A stretch of DNA of 64,000 nt from Carnobacterium iners (GCF_900177385.1 NZ_FXBJ01000002.1:1120001-1184000); one strand, 5' to 3'. Shown: positions 10,306 to 18,460, numbered from the stretch's first letter. Translations and numbers: made by a program. The notes: generated by a model not told the origin, from the sequence alone.

Positions 10306-10319
10306 TTAATGTTTGTTTC
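10306..10319 (-). promoter_or_regulatory. Candidate LacR operator at lacF
   Basis: On the minus strand this reads GAAACAAACATTAA, 13 of 14 identical to GAAACAAACAATAA at 10555-10568 near the lacR promoter. Both copies sit just downstream of the predicted transcription starts of the divergent units, as expected for a DeoR-type repressor operator. LacR binding is inferred. Confidence 0.5.
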
Positions 10320-10334
10320 TGTTCTATAATTAGT

Positions 10335-10363
10335 ATTGTATATGTATTCAAAACAAAAGTCAA
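10335..10363 (-). promoter_or_regulatory. lacFEG promoter
   Basis: On the minus strand, TTGACT (10358-10363) and TACAAT (10335-10340) are separated by exactly 17 nt. A cre-like site overlaps the -35. Confidence 0.75.
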
Positions 10364-10372
10364 CGCTTTCTT
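10359..10372. promoter_or_regulatory. cre-like site over the lacF -35 box
   Basis: The minus strand reads AGAAAGCGTTGACT, a good match to the cre core GAAAGCGTT. CcpA bound here would block RNA polymerase at the lacF promoter. Confidence 0.6.
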
Positions 10373-10451
10373 TTGTTTCTTTGTAAAGAAATTAGAAAGA
10401 AATATCTATAGAAGAGTTTATTTATAATTCTGTAAATAGGGAACTATTTTA

Positions 10452-10465
10452 TTTAAACGCTTATA
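10452..10465. promoter_or_regulatory. cre-like site upstream of lacR
   Basis: TTTAAACGCTTATA matches the cre core (AACGCTT) and lies about 47 bp upstream of the lacR -35 box. Confidence 0.4.
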
Positions 10466-10511
10466 ATACAAGGTTTTTTTGGGAAATCAACAAGTGCTAA
10501 CAAATAGAATG

Positions 10512-10540
10512 TTGACATTTGTTTAAAAAAGTGTTAATTT
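10512..10540 (+). promoter_or_regulatory. lacR-lacABCD promoter
   Basis: TTGACA at 10512-10517 and TAATTT at 10535-10540, 17 nt apart. Confidence 0.65.
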
Positions 10541-10554
10541 ATGTTTATATTAAA

Positions 10555-10568
10555 GAAACAAACAATAA
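10555..10568 (+). promoter_or_regulatory. Candidate LacR operator at lacR
   Basis: GAAACAAACAATAA, 13 of 14 identical to the site in the lacF leader, placed just after the predicted lacR transcription start. This suggests that LacR controls both divergent units and itself. Confidence 0.5.
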
Positions 10569-10615
10569 TTAATAATTATAACATATAAGTAAAATTTGTC
10601 TGAAAGGAGAAAATT

Positions 10616-11377
10616 ATGAAAAGGGATCGATTGTTGACAATTTTGTCAGAAGTAAATAAAAGCGGCACCGTAAAAACAGCCGATTTGATAAAAAAACTAA
10701 ATGTATCTGATATGACCGTTCGAAGAGATTTAGATGAGCTAGCTGAAAGTGGGAAAATTGTTCGTTTACATGGTGGTGCTCAAAGTGTCAAGAGTAGTAT
10801 TATCTATGAAGCTTCTCATATTGAAAAGCGTGAACTAAATATAGAAGAAAAACGAGAAATTGCTCAAGTTGCAGCTTCTGAAATCAAAAATGGCGAAACA
10901 ATCTTTATTGGTCCTGGGACAACGTTAGAACTTTTAGCGAGTTTCGTTCAAGTAGATTACTTGAGAGTTGTAACGAATAGTCTTCCTGTTTTTGAAAATT
11001 TTCAAAAAGAACGACCGCAAATCGATCTCGTTTTAACAGGCGGAACTTTCCGACAACGTTCGGGAGCATTTGTTGGAGAACTAACAAATGGGACAATCGA
11101 GAAGTTGAAATTCAACCGAGCGTTTGTCGGAGTTAACGGCATAAGAAATGAAAGCATTATGACGGCAGACACTGAAGAAGGACAAACGCAAAAGAAAGCT
11201 TTAAATAATGCACAAACAAAATACATTCTAACAGATTATCATAAATTAAATAAAGATGATTTTTACCAATTTTATAATCTTTACGATATTGACTACCTTA
11301 TTACAAATCAACAACTACCCAGTGAGACTTTAGCCCACTATCAACAATATACTGAAGTAAAATTAACAAAGAAATAA
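10616..11377 (+). CDS. lacR: Lactose phosphotransferase system repressor, DeoR family
   Basis: A 253-residue DeoR/GlpR-type regulator. Residues 1-57 form the winged helix-turn-helix ('LSEVNKSGTVKTADLIKKLN', 'VSDMTVRRDLDELAESGKIV'). Residues 75-230 form the sugar-phosphate sensor domain, with 'GETIFIGPGTT' and 'VVTNSLPVF'. In related bacteria LacR represses the lac genes and is released by tagatose-6-phosphate. It is the first gene of lacR-lacABCD, and repeated operator-like sites in the divergent promoter region fit autoregulation. ATG follows AAAGGAG. Confidence 0.9.
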   Translation: MKRDRLLTILSEVNKSGTVKTADLIKKLNVSDMTVRRDLDELAESGKIVRLHGGAQSVKSSIIYEASHIEKRELNIEEKREIAQVAASEIKNGETIFIGPGTTLELLASFVQVDYLRVVTNSLPVFENFQKERPQIDLVLTGGTFRQRSGAFVGELTNGTIEKLKFNRAFVGVNGIRNESIMTADTEEGQTQKKALNNAQTKYILTDYHKLNKDDFYQFYNLYDIDYLITNQQLPSETLAHYQQYTEVKLTKK

Positions 11378-11417
11378 AGAAAGCTAAAAATACAAACAAA
11401 CCAAAGGAGATTATAAA

Positions 11418-11846
11418 ATGAAAATAGCATTAGGTTCAGATAAAAAAGGCTTTGAATTAAAAGAAACGATTAAACACTATCTTCAAGAACAAAATTATAC
11501 CGTTGTGGATACAACAAAAGAACCAGCTGAAGATTTCATTGAGTCTTCAAAATTAGTTTCTAGTGCCGTATTGGAAGGTAAAGCAGATCGTGGCATTATG
11601 TTTGATGAATTTGGAGCTGGTTCATTTATGGCTAGTAACAAGATTAAAGGTATGATTACAGCCAACGTAACAGAAGAACGGACAGCACATATGACAACTG
11701 AACATAATGGAGCAAAAGCAATTGCTCTTGGGGCTGGAGTTGTTGGGGTAGCATTAGCAAAAAGTATTGTCGATTCTTATTTAGGAATTGAATATGCTGG
11801 TGGACGTCACCAAGTTCGTGTAGACATGCTTGAAAAAATGATTTAA
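11418..11846 (+). CDS. lacA: Galactose-6-phosphate isomerase subunit A
   Basis: A 142-residue RpiB/LacAB-family subunit, the expected length for LacA. With LacB it converts galactose-6-phosphate to tagatose-6-phosphate. It has the family N-terminus 'IALGSDKKGFELKETIKHYL' and the 'RGIMFDEFGAGSFMASNKI' segment. LacA lacks the catalytic Cys found in LacB, which is normal. 40 bp after lacR, with AAAGGAG 8 nt before the ATG. Confidence 0.93.
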   Translation: MKIALGSDKKGFELKETIKHYLQEQNYTVVDTTKEPAEDFIESSKLVSSAVLEGKADRGIMFDEFGAGSFMASNKIKGMITANVTEERTAHMTTEHNGAKAIALGAGVVGVALAKSIVDSYLGIEYAGGRHQVRVDMLEKMI

Positions 11847-11884
11847 AAAAATCTAATGAAAACCAATGAGGAGGAACAATTAAA

Positions 11885-12400
11885 ATGATTATTGCAATAG
11901 GAAACGATCATATCGTAACAGACGTAAAAATAACTATTTCTAACTTTCTAAAAGAGCAAGGACACGAGGTAATTGATGTAGGAGCTTATGATACGAGCCG
12001 GACACACTATCCGATTTTTGGTAAAAAAGTTGGCGAACTCGTTAGCAACAAAACAGCGGATAGAGGGATTGTTTTATGTGGGACAGGTGTCGGTATCACA
12101 GTAGCTGCGAATAAAAACGATGGTGTCCGTGCTGCACTAGTTAGCAATGCTACAATCACTAAATACGTAACAGAAGAATTGCATGCAAATGTCATTGGCT
12201 TCGGTGGAACAACGGTTGGTAAATTCTTAGCTGAAGATATCGTTGCGACATTCTTGAATACTGAGTACAAAGAGACAGCTGAAAACAAAAAGCTGATTGA
12301 AAAAATTGACAATCTTGCACCAAAAAATGAAGAACAACACAGCCCTGATTTTTTTAAAAAAGAGTTAGACTTATGGGATGAAGGCTATTACCACGACTAA
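11885..12400 (+). CDS. lacB: Galactose-6-phosphate isomerase subunit B
   Basis: A 171-residue RpiB-family subunit, the standard LacB length. It carries the catalytic segment '[18 protein letters not shown]' with the active-site Cys, and '[19 protein letters not shown]' at the N-terminus. It forms the heteromeric isomerase with LacA. The ribosome site GAGGAGG precedes the ATG by 9 nt. Confidence 0.95.
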   Translation: MIIAIGNDHIVTDVKITISNFLKEQGHEVIDVGAYDTSRTHYPIFGKKVGELVSNKTADRGIVLCGTGVGITVAANKNDGVRAALVSNATITKYVTEELHANVIGFGGTTVGKFLAEDIVATFLNTEYKETAENKKLIEKIDNLAPKNEEQHSPDFFKKELDLWDEGYYHD

Positions 12401-12418
12401 TCAAAAGGAGCTGTGATT

Positions 12419-13366
12419 ATGACTAAGTCAATTTTAGCTGTTACGATGAATCCATCTGTAGATATTTCATATCCTTTAGAAACACTTCAGTTGAACAGTG
12501 TCAATAGAGTGACAGAAGTAACCAAGACGGCTGGTGGAAAAGGGTTAAACGTTGCACGAGTGCTGCATCAACTTCATTCTCCAGTTATTGCCTCTGGTAT
12601 TTTAGGAGGAACAATTGGTCAATTTATCGAAAAGAAATTAGATGAAACTAAGATTAAACACAACTTTATGCCGATTAATCAAGAATCACGTAATTGCATT
12701 GCTATTTTGCATGACGATATGCAACAAACAGAAATACTGGAAACGGGTCCTCTATTGGATGAACAAGATGAAGCTAATTTTTTAATTCATTTTGAAAATA
12801 GCTTAGATAATATATCTGTTGTGACGATATCTGGTAGCCTACCTAAAGGATTAAGCACAGAGTTATATACAAAAATGATTGAAATTGCCTCAATCAGAGA
12901 AATTCCTGTTGTGTTAGATAGCTCTGGTAAACCCTTGAAAGTTAGTTTATCTGGTAGACATAAGCCATTTTTAATCAAGCCAAATCAAGAAGAAATTGCT
13001 CAACTGATAGAAAAACCAATCCATGATTTAGTTGAATTACAAGAAGTTCTAACAATAAACTCTTTATTTAAAGGTGTGGAGTGGATTGTCATTTCCCTTG
13101 GGGCAGATGGTGCTCTTGTAAAGCATAATGAAGAATTTTTCCGATTAACCATTCCTAAAATAGACGTGGTTAATCCTGTTGGTTCAGGAGATTCAACAGT
13201 AGCTGGATTAGCGAGTGCTATTGCAGCTGGCACTGACGACGTTGAAGTGATGAAAACAGGTATGACAACAGGCATGTTAAATACCATGGAAAAACAAACT
13301 GGTTTTATTAACAATGAGTTATTTAATGAGTATTATCAAAAAATTTCGCTAAAAAAATTAAACTAA
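12419..13366 (+). CDS. lacC: Tagatose-6-phosphate kinase
   Basis: A 315-residue PfkB-family sugar kinase that makes tagatose-1,6-bisphosphate with ATP. The N-terminal motif is 'TAGGKGLNVARVLHQL'; the C-terminal catalytic motif is 'NPVGSGDSTVAGLA', with Asp as base. I chose the ATG at 12419, 8 nt after AAAGGAG; a GTG at 12413 is too close to that site. 18 bp after lacB. Confidence 0.95.
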   Translation: MTKSILAVTMNPSVDISYPLETLQLNSVNRVTEVTKTAGGKGLNVARVLHQLHSPVIASGILGGTIGQFIEKKLDETKIKHNFMPINQESRNCIAILHDDMQQTEILETGPLLDEQDEANFLIHFENSLDNISVVTISGSLPKGLSTELYTKMIEIASIREIPVVLDSSGKPLKVSLSGRHKPFLIKPNQEEIAQLIEKPIHDLVELQEVLTINSLFKGVEWIVISLGADGALVKHNEEFFRLTIPKIDVVNPVGSGDSTVAGLASAIAAGTDDVEVMKTGMTTGMLNTMEKQTGFINNELFNEYYQKISLKKLN

Positions 13367-13383
13367 AAGGATGGATGAGACAA

Positions 13384-14364
13384 ATGACGCCAAATAAATT
13401 AGCAGCTCTTAAATCATTATCAAATGAAAGAGGCGTAATCGCAGCATTAGCAATCGATCAACGCGGTTCACTTAAAAAAATGTTAGCTGCAGCAGCAAAC
13501 AAACCCGCTAACGAAGAAGACATTGTTGAATTCAAAAAAGTCATTTCTTCAGAATTGACACCTTATTCTACTGCAATTTTGTTAGACCCAGAATACGGTT
13601 TACCTGCATCAAAATTACGTGCAGACGGAACAGGTCTATTGGTAGCCTATGAAAAAACAGGCTACGACGCTACTGAACCAGGTCGTCTACCAGATTTATT
13701 AGAAGAATGGTCTGTCTATCGCTTAAAAGAAGCTGGCGCAGATGCGATTAAATTCTTATTGTATTATGATATTGATGAAGATCAAAAAATCAATGACTAT
13801 AAACACGTTTATATGGAAAGACTTGGATCAGAATGTGCTGCAGAAGATATCCCATTCTTCTTAGAGTTGGTTTCTTACGATGCAAAAAATGATGATGCTA
13901 AGAGTCCAGAATATGCTAAAGTAAAACCTCATAAAGTAAATGAAATGATGAAAGAATTCTCTAAACCTCAATATAAAGTAGACGTATTAAAAGTTGAAGT
14001 GCCTGTAAATATGGCTTATGTTGAAGGATTTAATGGAGACAACACACCTGTATACACTAAAGAAGAAGCAAAACAATACTTCGTTGAGCAAACTGAAGCA
14101 ACTGAATTGCCGTTTATCTTTTTAAGTGCGGGTGTATCTGCTAAAATGTTCCAAGATACGTTAACATTTGCTCATGCAGCAGGATCTCAATTCAATGGTG
14201 TTTTATGTGGCCGCGCAACTTGGGCTAACGGAATCGAAGTCTTCGCTAAAGATGGCGAAAAAGCTGGTAAAGAGTGGATGAATACAGTCGGTAAGAAAAA
14301 CATTGAAGAATTAAACGCTGTATTAGCAGAAACGGCTGTTTCATATTTTGATAAAATTAAATAA
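13384..14364 (+). CDS. lacD: Tagatose-1,6-bisphosphate aldolase
   Basis: A 326-residue class I aldolase, the same length as Lactococcus LacD. It splits tagatose-1,6-bisphosphate into dihydroxyacetone phosphate and glyceraldehyde-3-phosphate. Family sequence includes 'GVIAALAIDQRGSLKKML', 'ILLDPEYGLPAS', 'DAIKFLLYYD' and 'VLKVEVPVNM', where a Lys forms the Schiff base. The ATG at 13384 gives the standard N-terminus 'MTPNKLAALKSLS'; the ATG at 13375 is too close to the ribosome site. A strong hairpin follows. Confidence 0.95.
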   Translation: MTPNKLAALKSLSNERGVIAALAIDQRGSLKKMLAAAANKPANEEDIVEFKKVISSELTPYSTAILLDPEYGLPASKLRADGTGLLVAYEKTGYDATEPGRLPDLLEEWSVYRLKEAGADAIKFLLYYDIDEDQKINDYKHVYMERLGSECAAEDIPFFLELVSYDAKNDDAKSPEYAKVKPHKVNEMMKEFSKPQYKVDVLKVEVPVNMAYVEGFNGDNTPVYTKEEAKQYFVEQTEATELPFIFLSAGVSAKMFQDTLTFAHAAGSQFNGVLCGRATWANGIEVFAKDGEKAGKEWMNTVGKKNIEELNAVLAETAVSYFDKIK

Positions 14365-14376
14365 AAAAGACTAAAC

Positions 14377-14427
14377 TTTAAGAGATGCCAAAACTGCTTT
14401 GGTCTTGGCATCTCTTAAAGATATTTT
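14377..14427 (+). terminator. Terminator between lacD and the DUF4867 gene
   Basis: A perfect 15-bp stem (14377-14391 with 14405-14419) followed by ATATTTTTTT. It lies inside the co-directional gene series, so the DUF4867 gene is probably expressed at a lower level by read-through, as I see no separate promoter. Confidence 0.8.
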
Positions 14428-14447
14428 TTTGAAAAGGGATGGAAAAA

Positions 14448-15122
14448 GTGAAAAAAATAGACGCTATTCGTAAAGAAAATCAAACGTATACGATTTATGA
14501 TGTAACTAGTCCAGAATTTAAAGCATACGGAGCTATTCTTGAAGGCTATGATATAGCAGGTATTAAAGAATACGCAGAAAAAGCGATTGATGTTCCTAAA
14601 GAAGGAAACAGTTATTCTCCATCTAATAGTGAATTAGAAACATTCAAAATCATTAAAGAAATAAAAGCAGATATTTATGCAGGGCTGCCAATAGAAGCTG
14701 GCGAGTGTGCGGGTAACAACACCTCATTTTCAGCATATGAGTACCATCAAGGTAGCGAAGTAAATATTGTTTTAACAGACGTTTTAATGGTATTAGGCAA
14801 AAGAGAACAAGCAGTAGATGGCGTTTTTAATGCGCAAAAAGACGCAAAAGTTTTTTATGTTCCAGCAGGTACTATAATCGAGATGTACGGCGCCACGCTT
14901 CACTACAGCCCTTGTATCGTAGATGAATCTGGATTCAAGGTGATTGTTATTTTAATTAAAGGATCAAACGAACCATTTGAAGGCGAATTCGAGACTAAAA
15001 ATAAGGAAATTGTTAAAACAAACAAATTTCAATTGGTACATGAAACGAGAAAAGATAAAATAGCAGAAGGGGTCAAAATTGGCTTGGTTGGAGAATTAAT
15101 CGTTCTTAAACCAGTTCATTAA
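14448..15122 (+). CDS. DUF4867 family protein (cupin-like), lac operon-associated
   Basis: A 224-residue protein resembling DUF4867 proteins often found at the end of tagatose-pathway lac operons. The beta-rich middle ('SFSAYEYHQGSEVNIVLTDV', 'AKVFYVPAGTIIEMYGATLHYSPC') has His and Glu residues spaced as in cupin-type sugar isomerases or epimerases. A sugar-phosphate isomerase role is plausible but unproven. I prefer the GTG at 14448, about 9 nt after AAGGG; an ATG at 14439 overlaps that site. It lies behind the lacD terminator and before a bidirectional terminator. Confidence 0.7.
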   Translation: MKKIDAIRKENQTYTIYDVTSPEFKAYGAILEGYDIAGIKEYAEKAIDVPKEGNSYSPSNSELETFKIIKEIKADIYAGLPIEAGECAGNNTSFSAYEYHQGSEVNIVLTDVLMVLGKREQAVDGVFNAQKDAKVFYVPAGTIIEMYGATLHYSPCIVDESGFKVIVILIKGSNEPFEGEFETKNKEIVKTNKFQLVHETRKDKIAEGVKIGLVGELIVLKPVH

Positions 15123-15128
15123 TAAGCT

Positions 15129-15168
15129 AGACAAAAAAACCAAGACAACTGTCTTGGTTTTTTTGTCT
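15129..15168. terminator. Bidirectional terminator between DUF4867 and lacX
   Basis: An 18-bp inverted repeat with a 4-nt loop and A7/T7 stretches on the two sides, suited to both convergent units. Confidence 0.85.
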
Positions 15169-15181
15169 AAATAGGTAACTC

Positions 15182-16072
15182 TTATTTGAACGTCATTGAA
15201 AACGTCATTTTTTTAGTATCTGAAGTAGCTAAAATACAATTGCCTTTTTTGTCGTACAAATCGCCTATTTTACCAATTTGGTCAGGCAATCCGTAAAACG
15301 GTTCAATACATAAGAAAGGTGCTTTTTTATTTTCAACGGTCCATAGGGTTAAGTAAGGGAACTCACTTACTTCTAATGTAATACTATTCTTAGAAAGAGG
15401 ACTAGATAAAGTAACACTCGCAACATTTTCGTCGATAATTAACAAGCCGTTGTCAAACGTTTGATAGTCTAATTCCAATACGTTCTCTTTTGTTAAAGCT
15501 AACTCTTTGTTGTTTCCTGTAATAAATGGAAAAGGTCCATCATCAATTTCTAAGACGTTAACAGAATTTTTTAAAGCTGGCTCAAAGGTCAACTGATAAT
15601 CTGAAAAGACTCCGTCATTATTTAAAGGGATATTAAATCCGGGGTGAGCACCTAAAGAAAAAGGTAGTTTAATCGTTTCGCTGAGATTTTCAACGCTATA
15701 GTGAACAGCAAGATTTTTTTCTTCTAATAGATAGGTGATTTGTAACTTGAAATCAAAAGGATACATTTTTTTAGTCTGTTCATTTGCTGATAAAGAAAAC
15801 AATGCTTGTTTGTCACTTTGACTGACAAGTTCAAAATCAAACTCTCTAGCGAAGCCGTGTTGACTCATTGTGTATTCTTTTTCTCCGATAGTATAAGCAT
15901 CTTCATTTAGTTTACCGATAATAGGAAATAAAATAGGGGCCTGTCTTCCCCAGTACTGGCTGTTTCCGGTCCAAAGGTAGTCAAAGGCATCCACTTTATT
16001 ATAAACCTTCGCAAGCTCTGCACCTTTTTCTTTAATAACAACAGTCAAATACTCATTTTCAATCGTAATCAT
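15182..16072 (-). CDS. lacX: Aldose 1-epimerase-like protein (LacX type)
   Basis: A 296-residue galactose mutarotase-like protein, close in length to the ~299-residue LacX of lactococcal lac operons. Family residues are visible: 'GRQAPILFPIIGKL', 'SQHGFAREFDFEL' with one catalytic His, 'PFSLGAHPGFNIPL' with the second, and 'WTVENKKAPFLCIEPFYGLPD' with the Glu. It probably interconverts anomers of a phosphorylated sugar for the lac pathway. It is a single gene convergent to the lac operon, and its promoter region has repeated TTTGTTT sequences like those near lacF and lacR, suggesting co-regulation. Confidence 0.85.
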   Translation of the reverse strand: MITIENEYLTVVIKEKGAELAKVYNKVDAFDYLWTGNSQYWGRQAPILFPIIGKLNEDAYTIGEKEYTMSQHGFAREFDFELVSQSDKQALFSLSANEQTKKMYPFDFKLQITYLLEEKNLAVHYSVENLSETIKLPFSLGAHPGFNIPLNNDGVFSDYQLTFEPALKNSVNVLEIDDGPFPFITGNNKELALTKENVLELDYQTFDNGLLIIDENVASVTLSSPLSKNSITLEVSEFPYLTLWTVENKKAPFLCIEPFYGLPDQIGKIGDLYDKKGNCILATSDTKKMTFSMTFK

Positions 16073-16210
16073 TTAAACTCCTCCTTAGTTAATGTACCAA
16101 ATAAATAGAATCTTGATTGACTAACCTATTACGATGGGTAAGCTCAGGCTAACTCGTCAAAGAGTTAACAGTATTTAGTGCTTTAGTGTGATTCATTTAA
16201 GTTTTTCTCT

Positions 16211-16224
16211 TGAATACGCTCACA
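16211..16224. promoter_or_regulatory. cre-like site in the lacX leader
   Basis: TGAATACGCTCACA (minus strand TGTGAGCGTATTCA) has the TG...CG...CA frame of a cre site, between the lacX promoter and its start. Confidence 0.35.
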
Positions 16225-16266
16225 ATTATGTAATAAGGCTGAAAAAATTAAGATACTACTCAGTAA

Positions 16267-16320
16267 AACCTATCATTAAAAACAAACAAAGTCAAACAAA
16301 GAAAAACAAATGAAAACAAG
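16267..16320 (-). promoter_or_regulatory. lacX promoter with TTTGTTT repeats
   Basis: On the minus strand, TTGACT (16290-16295) and TAGGTT (16267-16272) are 17 nt apart. Within 16281-16310 the top strand carries AACAAACAAA, CAAACAAAG and AAAACAAAT: at least three TTTGTTT-type half-sites flank and overlap the -35. They resemble the ACAAACA core of the candidate LacR operators at lacF and lacR. Confidence 0.45.
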
Positions 16321-16393
16321 AATAAGAACGATAAATAGTTGGATTAGCTGAGGAGTAGGGGTTAGCTAATGAGTGGATAATAAGCTAAAGAGC

Positions 16394-16422
16394 TTTACAT
16401 TTAATACCCCTACACGTATAAT
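16394..16422 (+). promoter_or_regulatory. Promoter and CsoR/CstR-like operator of the thiol-redox operon
   Basis: TTTACA (16394-16399), 17 nt, TATAAT (16417-16422). The spacer and -10 contain ATACCCCTACACGTAT (16404-16419). An almost identical arrangement, TTTACA-17-TATAAT with ATACCCTTATAGGTAT, drives the rhodanese operon at 21416-21444. The ATACCC...GTAT shape resembles operators of the CsoR/CstR family. Confidence 0.6.
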
Positions 16423-16473
16423 AGTTTAATAGTATCTAAAAGAATTGAAAAAGAGTGTAAAGGAGTTTTAGAT

Positions 16474-17115
16474 GTGTTGAACTTATTTTCTAATCCGGTT
16501 TTCATTCCTTTGCTTTTGATTAGTCTAGGAATTGGATTGTGGTGGCTATTGACCTCCTTAACGGTAAGTGAAAAGAAAGAGACGTTAAATCACTTTGTTG
16601 ATAAAGTATTTTACTTTTTTTTTATTGCCTTTGTAGGGAACGGATTCTTTTATTTTTTTGAGATTATCGCTCTGCCTTATCGTGCATTAATCTTGTCAAC
16701 GACAGCCGTATCTGTTAGCTTTCTTTTAGTGCTAGCTTATAGTTTTTATCGCTATTTAAAAAACGATAAAACAGAACAAAAAATACTAGGAGCTATTTTT
16801 CAATTGGTATCTTTAGTAGGAATCATTAACCATATGTATTATTACTTCTTATACAAAAGTCCTCTAATGATCGGATTGATTTTATTATTTTCCGGTTTAC
16901 TCTTGTTATCTTCTGCTACACTCTTAAGAGGAGATAGTTGGATAATGGCAAGTGGCTTATTAGGTACTATTTTTCATCTTTTAATAACAAGAAGCCAATC
17001 GGTTTTGTATTTTGGCTTTGTTGTTACTCCCGAACTACTTGTTTTTATAGCAATTGAATGGATCATAGTCTTAGTCGTATTATTAAGGAGGCAAAAACAA
17101 TCGAAACGGACGTAA
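16474..17115 (+). CDS. Uncharacterised multi-pass membrane protein, first gene of the ccdA operon
   Basis: A 213-residue, very hydrophobic protein with about six to seven predicted membrane helices, starting with 'FIPLLLISLGIGLWWLLTSL' and ending in a short basic tail. I see no enzymatic motif and no Cys pair. The start is GTG at 16474, 8 nt after AAAGGAG. It directly precedes ccdA and its 3' end overlaps the ccdA frame, so a role in membrane thiol transfer or in supporting CcdA is a guess from context. I do not recognise the family. Confidence 0.6.
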   Translation: MLNLFSNPVFIPLLLISLGIGLWWLLTSLTVSEKKETLNHFVDKVFYFFFIAFVGNGFFYFFEIIALPYRALILSTTAVSVSFLLVLAYSFYRYLKNDKTEQKILGAIFQLVSLVGIINHMYYYFLYKSPLMIGLILLFSGLLLLSSATLLRGDSWIMASGLLGTIFHLLITRSQSVLYFGFVVTPELLVFIAIEWIIVLVVLLRRQKQSKRT

Positions 17116-17837
17116 CATTATGGGTAGCTTTTGGTGCAGGAGTATTATCATTTTTATCTCCATGTGCACTTCCGCTATTGCCTTTATATATTTCCTATAT
17201 CACAGGGAAAAATATTCAAGAAGTGAAAGAAAATAAATCATTTAAATTTAAAAAGAATGTCTTATTGCATTCTTTAGTATTCCTATCAGGAGTATCGGTT
17301 GTTTATATTAGTCTTGGTTTAGGAATGAGTTACTTAGGGGATGCTTTTAGTCAGTTGATGACTGGTTCAATTAGTCTACTATTGCAGCGATTTGCTGGTT
17401 TATTAATTATTTTTATGGGACTCCTAACTACTGGACTCCTTAAATTTCCGGCTTTGTTAGGAGATTACCGATTTTTAAAAGCCAATAAAACGGTTAGTTT
17501 TTCTTCTACATTTTTAGTAGGATTAGGCTTTGCTGCAGGTTGGACGCCTTGTATCGGACCAATCTTTTCTTCTATCTTATTATTAGGAACAGCAGTCGGT
17601 TCTCCTCCGTTACTTTATCTAATTATGTATGTAGTCGGTTTTTCATTACCCTTTTTATTGGTTTCTTTCTTTATAACTAAGTTAAAAAACATCTTGAAAT
17701 ACAGTGATTTAATTATGAAAATTGGTGGAGTTGTTTTAATTTTATTAGGTATTTTACTATTGACAGGTACCTTAGAAAGTATATCCGAATGGGTAGCCCG
17801 TTTATTAGAAGGAACAAAATTTGAATTATTAGGATAA
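17058..17837 (+). CDS. ccdA: Cytochrome c biogenesis protein CcdA (thiol-disulfide membrane transporter)
   Basis: A CcdA/DsbD-family protein with about six membrane segments, passing reducing equivalents from cytosolic thioredoxin across the membrane. The two family Cys motifs are present: 'VLSFLSPCALPLLPLYISYITG' (in part) and 'GLGFAAGWTPCIGPI'. Only the ATG at 17058 gives a conventional start (259 residues), but it has no ribosome site and lies 58 nt inside the previous gene. A perfect AAGGAGG (17085-17091) points 8 nt on to an in-frame ATC at 17100, exactly where CcdA proteins usually begin. The true start is uncertain. It probably supplies electrons to the TlpA-like protein encoded next. 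Confidence 0.88.
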   Translation: MDHSLSRIIKEAKTIETDVTLWVAFGAGVLSFLSPCALPLLPLYISYITGKNIQEVKENKSFKFKKNVLLHSLVFLSGVSVVYISLGLGMSYLGDAFSQLMTGSISLLLQRFAGLLIIFMGLLTTGLLKFPALLGDYRFLKANKTVSFSSTFLVGLGFAAGWTPCIGPIFSSILLLGTAVGSPPLLYLIMYVVGFSLPFLLVSFFITKLKNILKYSDLIMKIGGVVLILLGILLLTGTLESISEWVARLLEGTKFELLG

Positions 17838-17853
17838 ATGAGGTGGACGAAAA

Positions 17854-18432
17854 TTGAAAAAAATAATTTGGGCTATTTTAGGACTGGTACTTATTTTTGT
17901 TCTTGTCGATTTTGGCTATGACTTTGCTCAAGAGAGAAAAGATGAAAAACAAGCAGCTTCAGATGCTAGAATGCAACAAGAAGAAAGCCAATCAAAACAA
18001 GTCCTTGAAGAAGGCAATAACTCAGGGCAATTAGCTTACGAATTTGAAGCAGAAGATATGGCTGGGAGCATGGTAAAGCTATCAGATTATCGTGGAAAAA
18101 AGGTATTCTTAAACTTTTGGGCAAGTTGGTGTCCTCCTTGTAAAGTAGAGATGCCACATTTAAAAGAATTTTCTGAAACGCAAGAAGATGTGGTTGTATT
18201 AGGCGTGAATGTGACAACGTCAGAAACCGATCTTGCAAATGCTCAGCTATTTCTAGACGAATTTGATGTTGATTACCCAAATGTTTATGGCACGCAAAAA
18301 ATGTTTAATTTATACCGCGTTCAATCCTTGCCAACATCTTATATTATTGATAGTCAAGGAGTTATTCAAGAGAGAATCGTAGGACCAGTAACAAAAGACG
18401 TCTTAACAACAAAATTTGATTTAGTTAAGTAA
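17854..18432 (+). CDS. TlpA/ResA-family extracytoplasmic thiol-disulfide oxidoreductase
   Basis: A 192-residue thioredoxin-fold protein with an N-terminal signal anchor ('IIWAILGLVLIFVLVDFGY'), a charged linker, and an AhpC/TSA-redoxin domain. The active site is 'FWASWCPPCKVEMPHLKEF', a CPPC motif, with the cis-Pro loop 'VQSLPTSYIID'. It should reduce disulfides outside the membrane using electrons from CcdA. The start is TTG at 17854, 8 nt after GAGGTGG. 16 bp after ccdA. Confidence 0.9.
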   Translation: MKKIIWAILGLVLIFVLVDFGYDFAQERKDEKQAASDARMQQEESQSKQVLEEGNNSGQLAYEFEAEDMAGSMVKLSDYRGKKVFLNFWASWCPPCKVEMPHLKEFSETQEDVVVLGVNVTTSETDLANAQLFLDEFDVDYPNVYGTQKMFNLYRVQSLPTSYIIDSQGVIQERIVGPVTKDVLTTKFDLVK

Positions 18433-18460
18433 AGAACAGCAATTAGAGAGAAGGCAGAGT

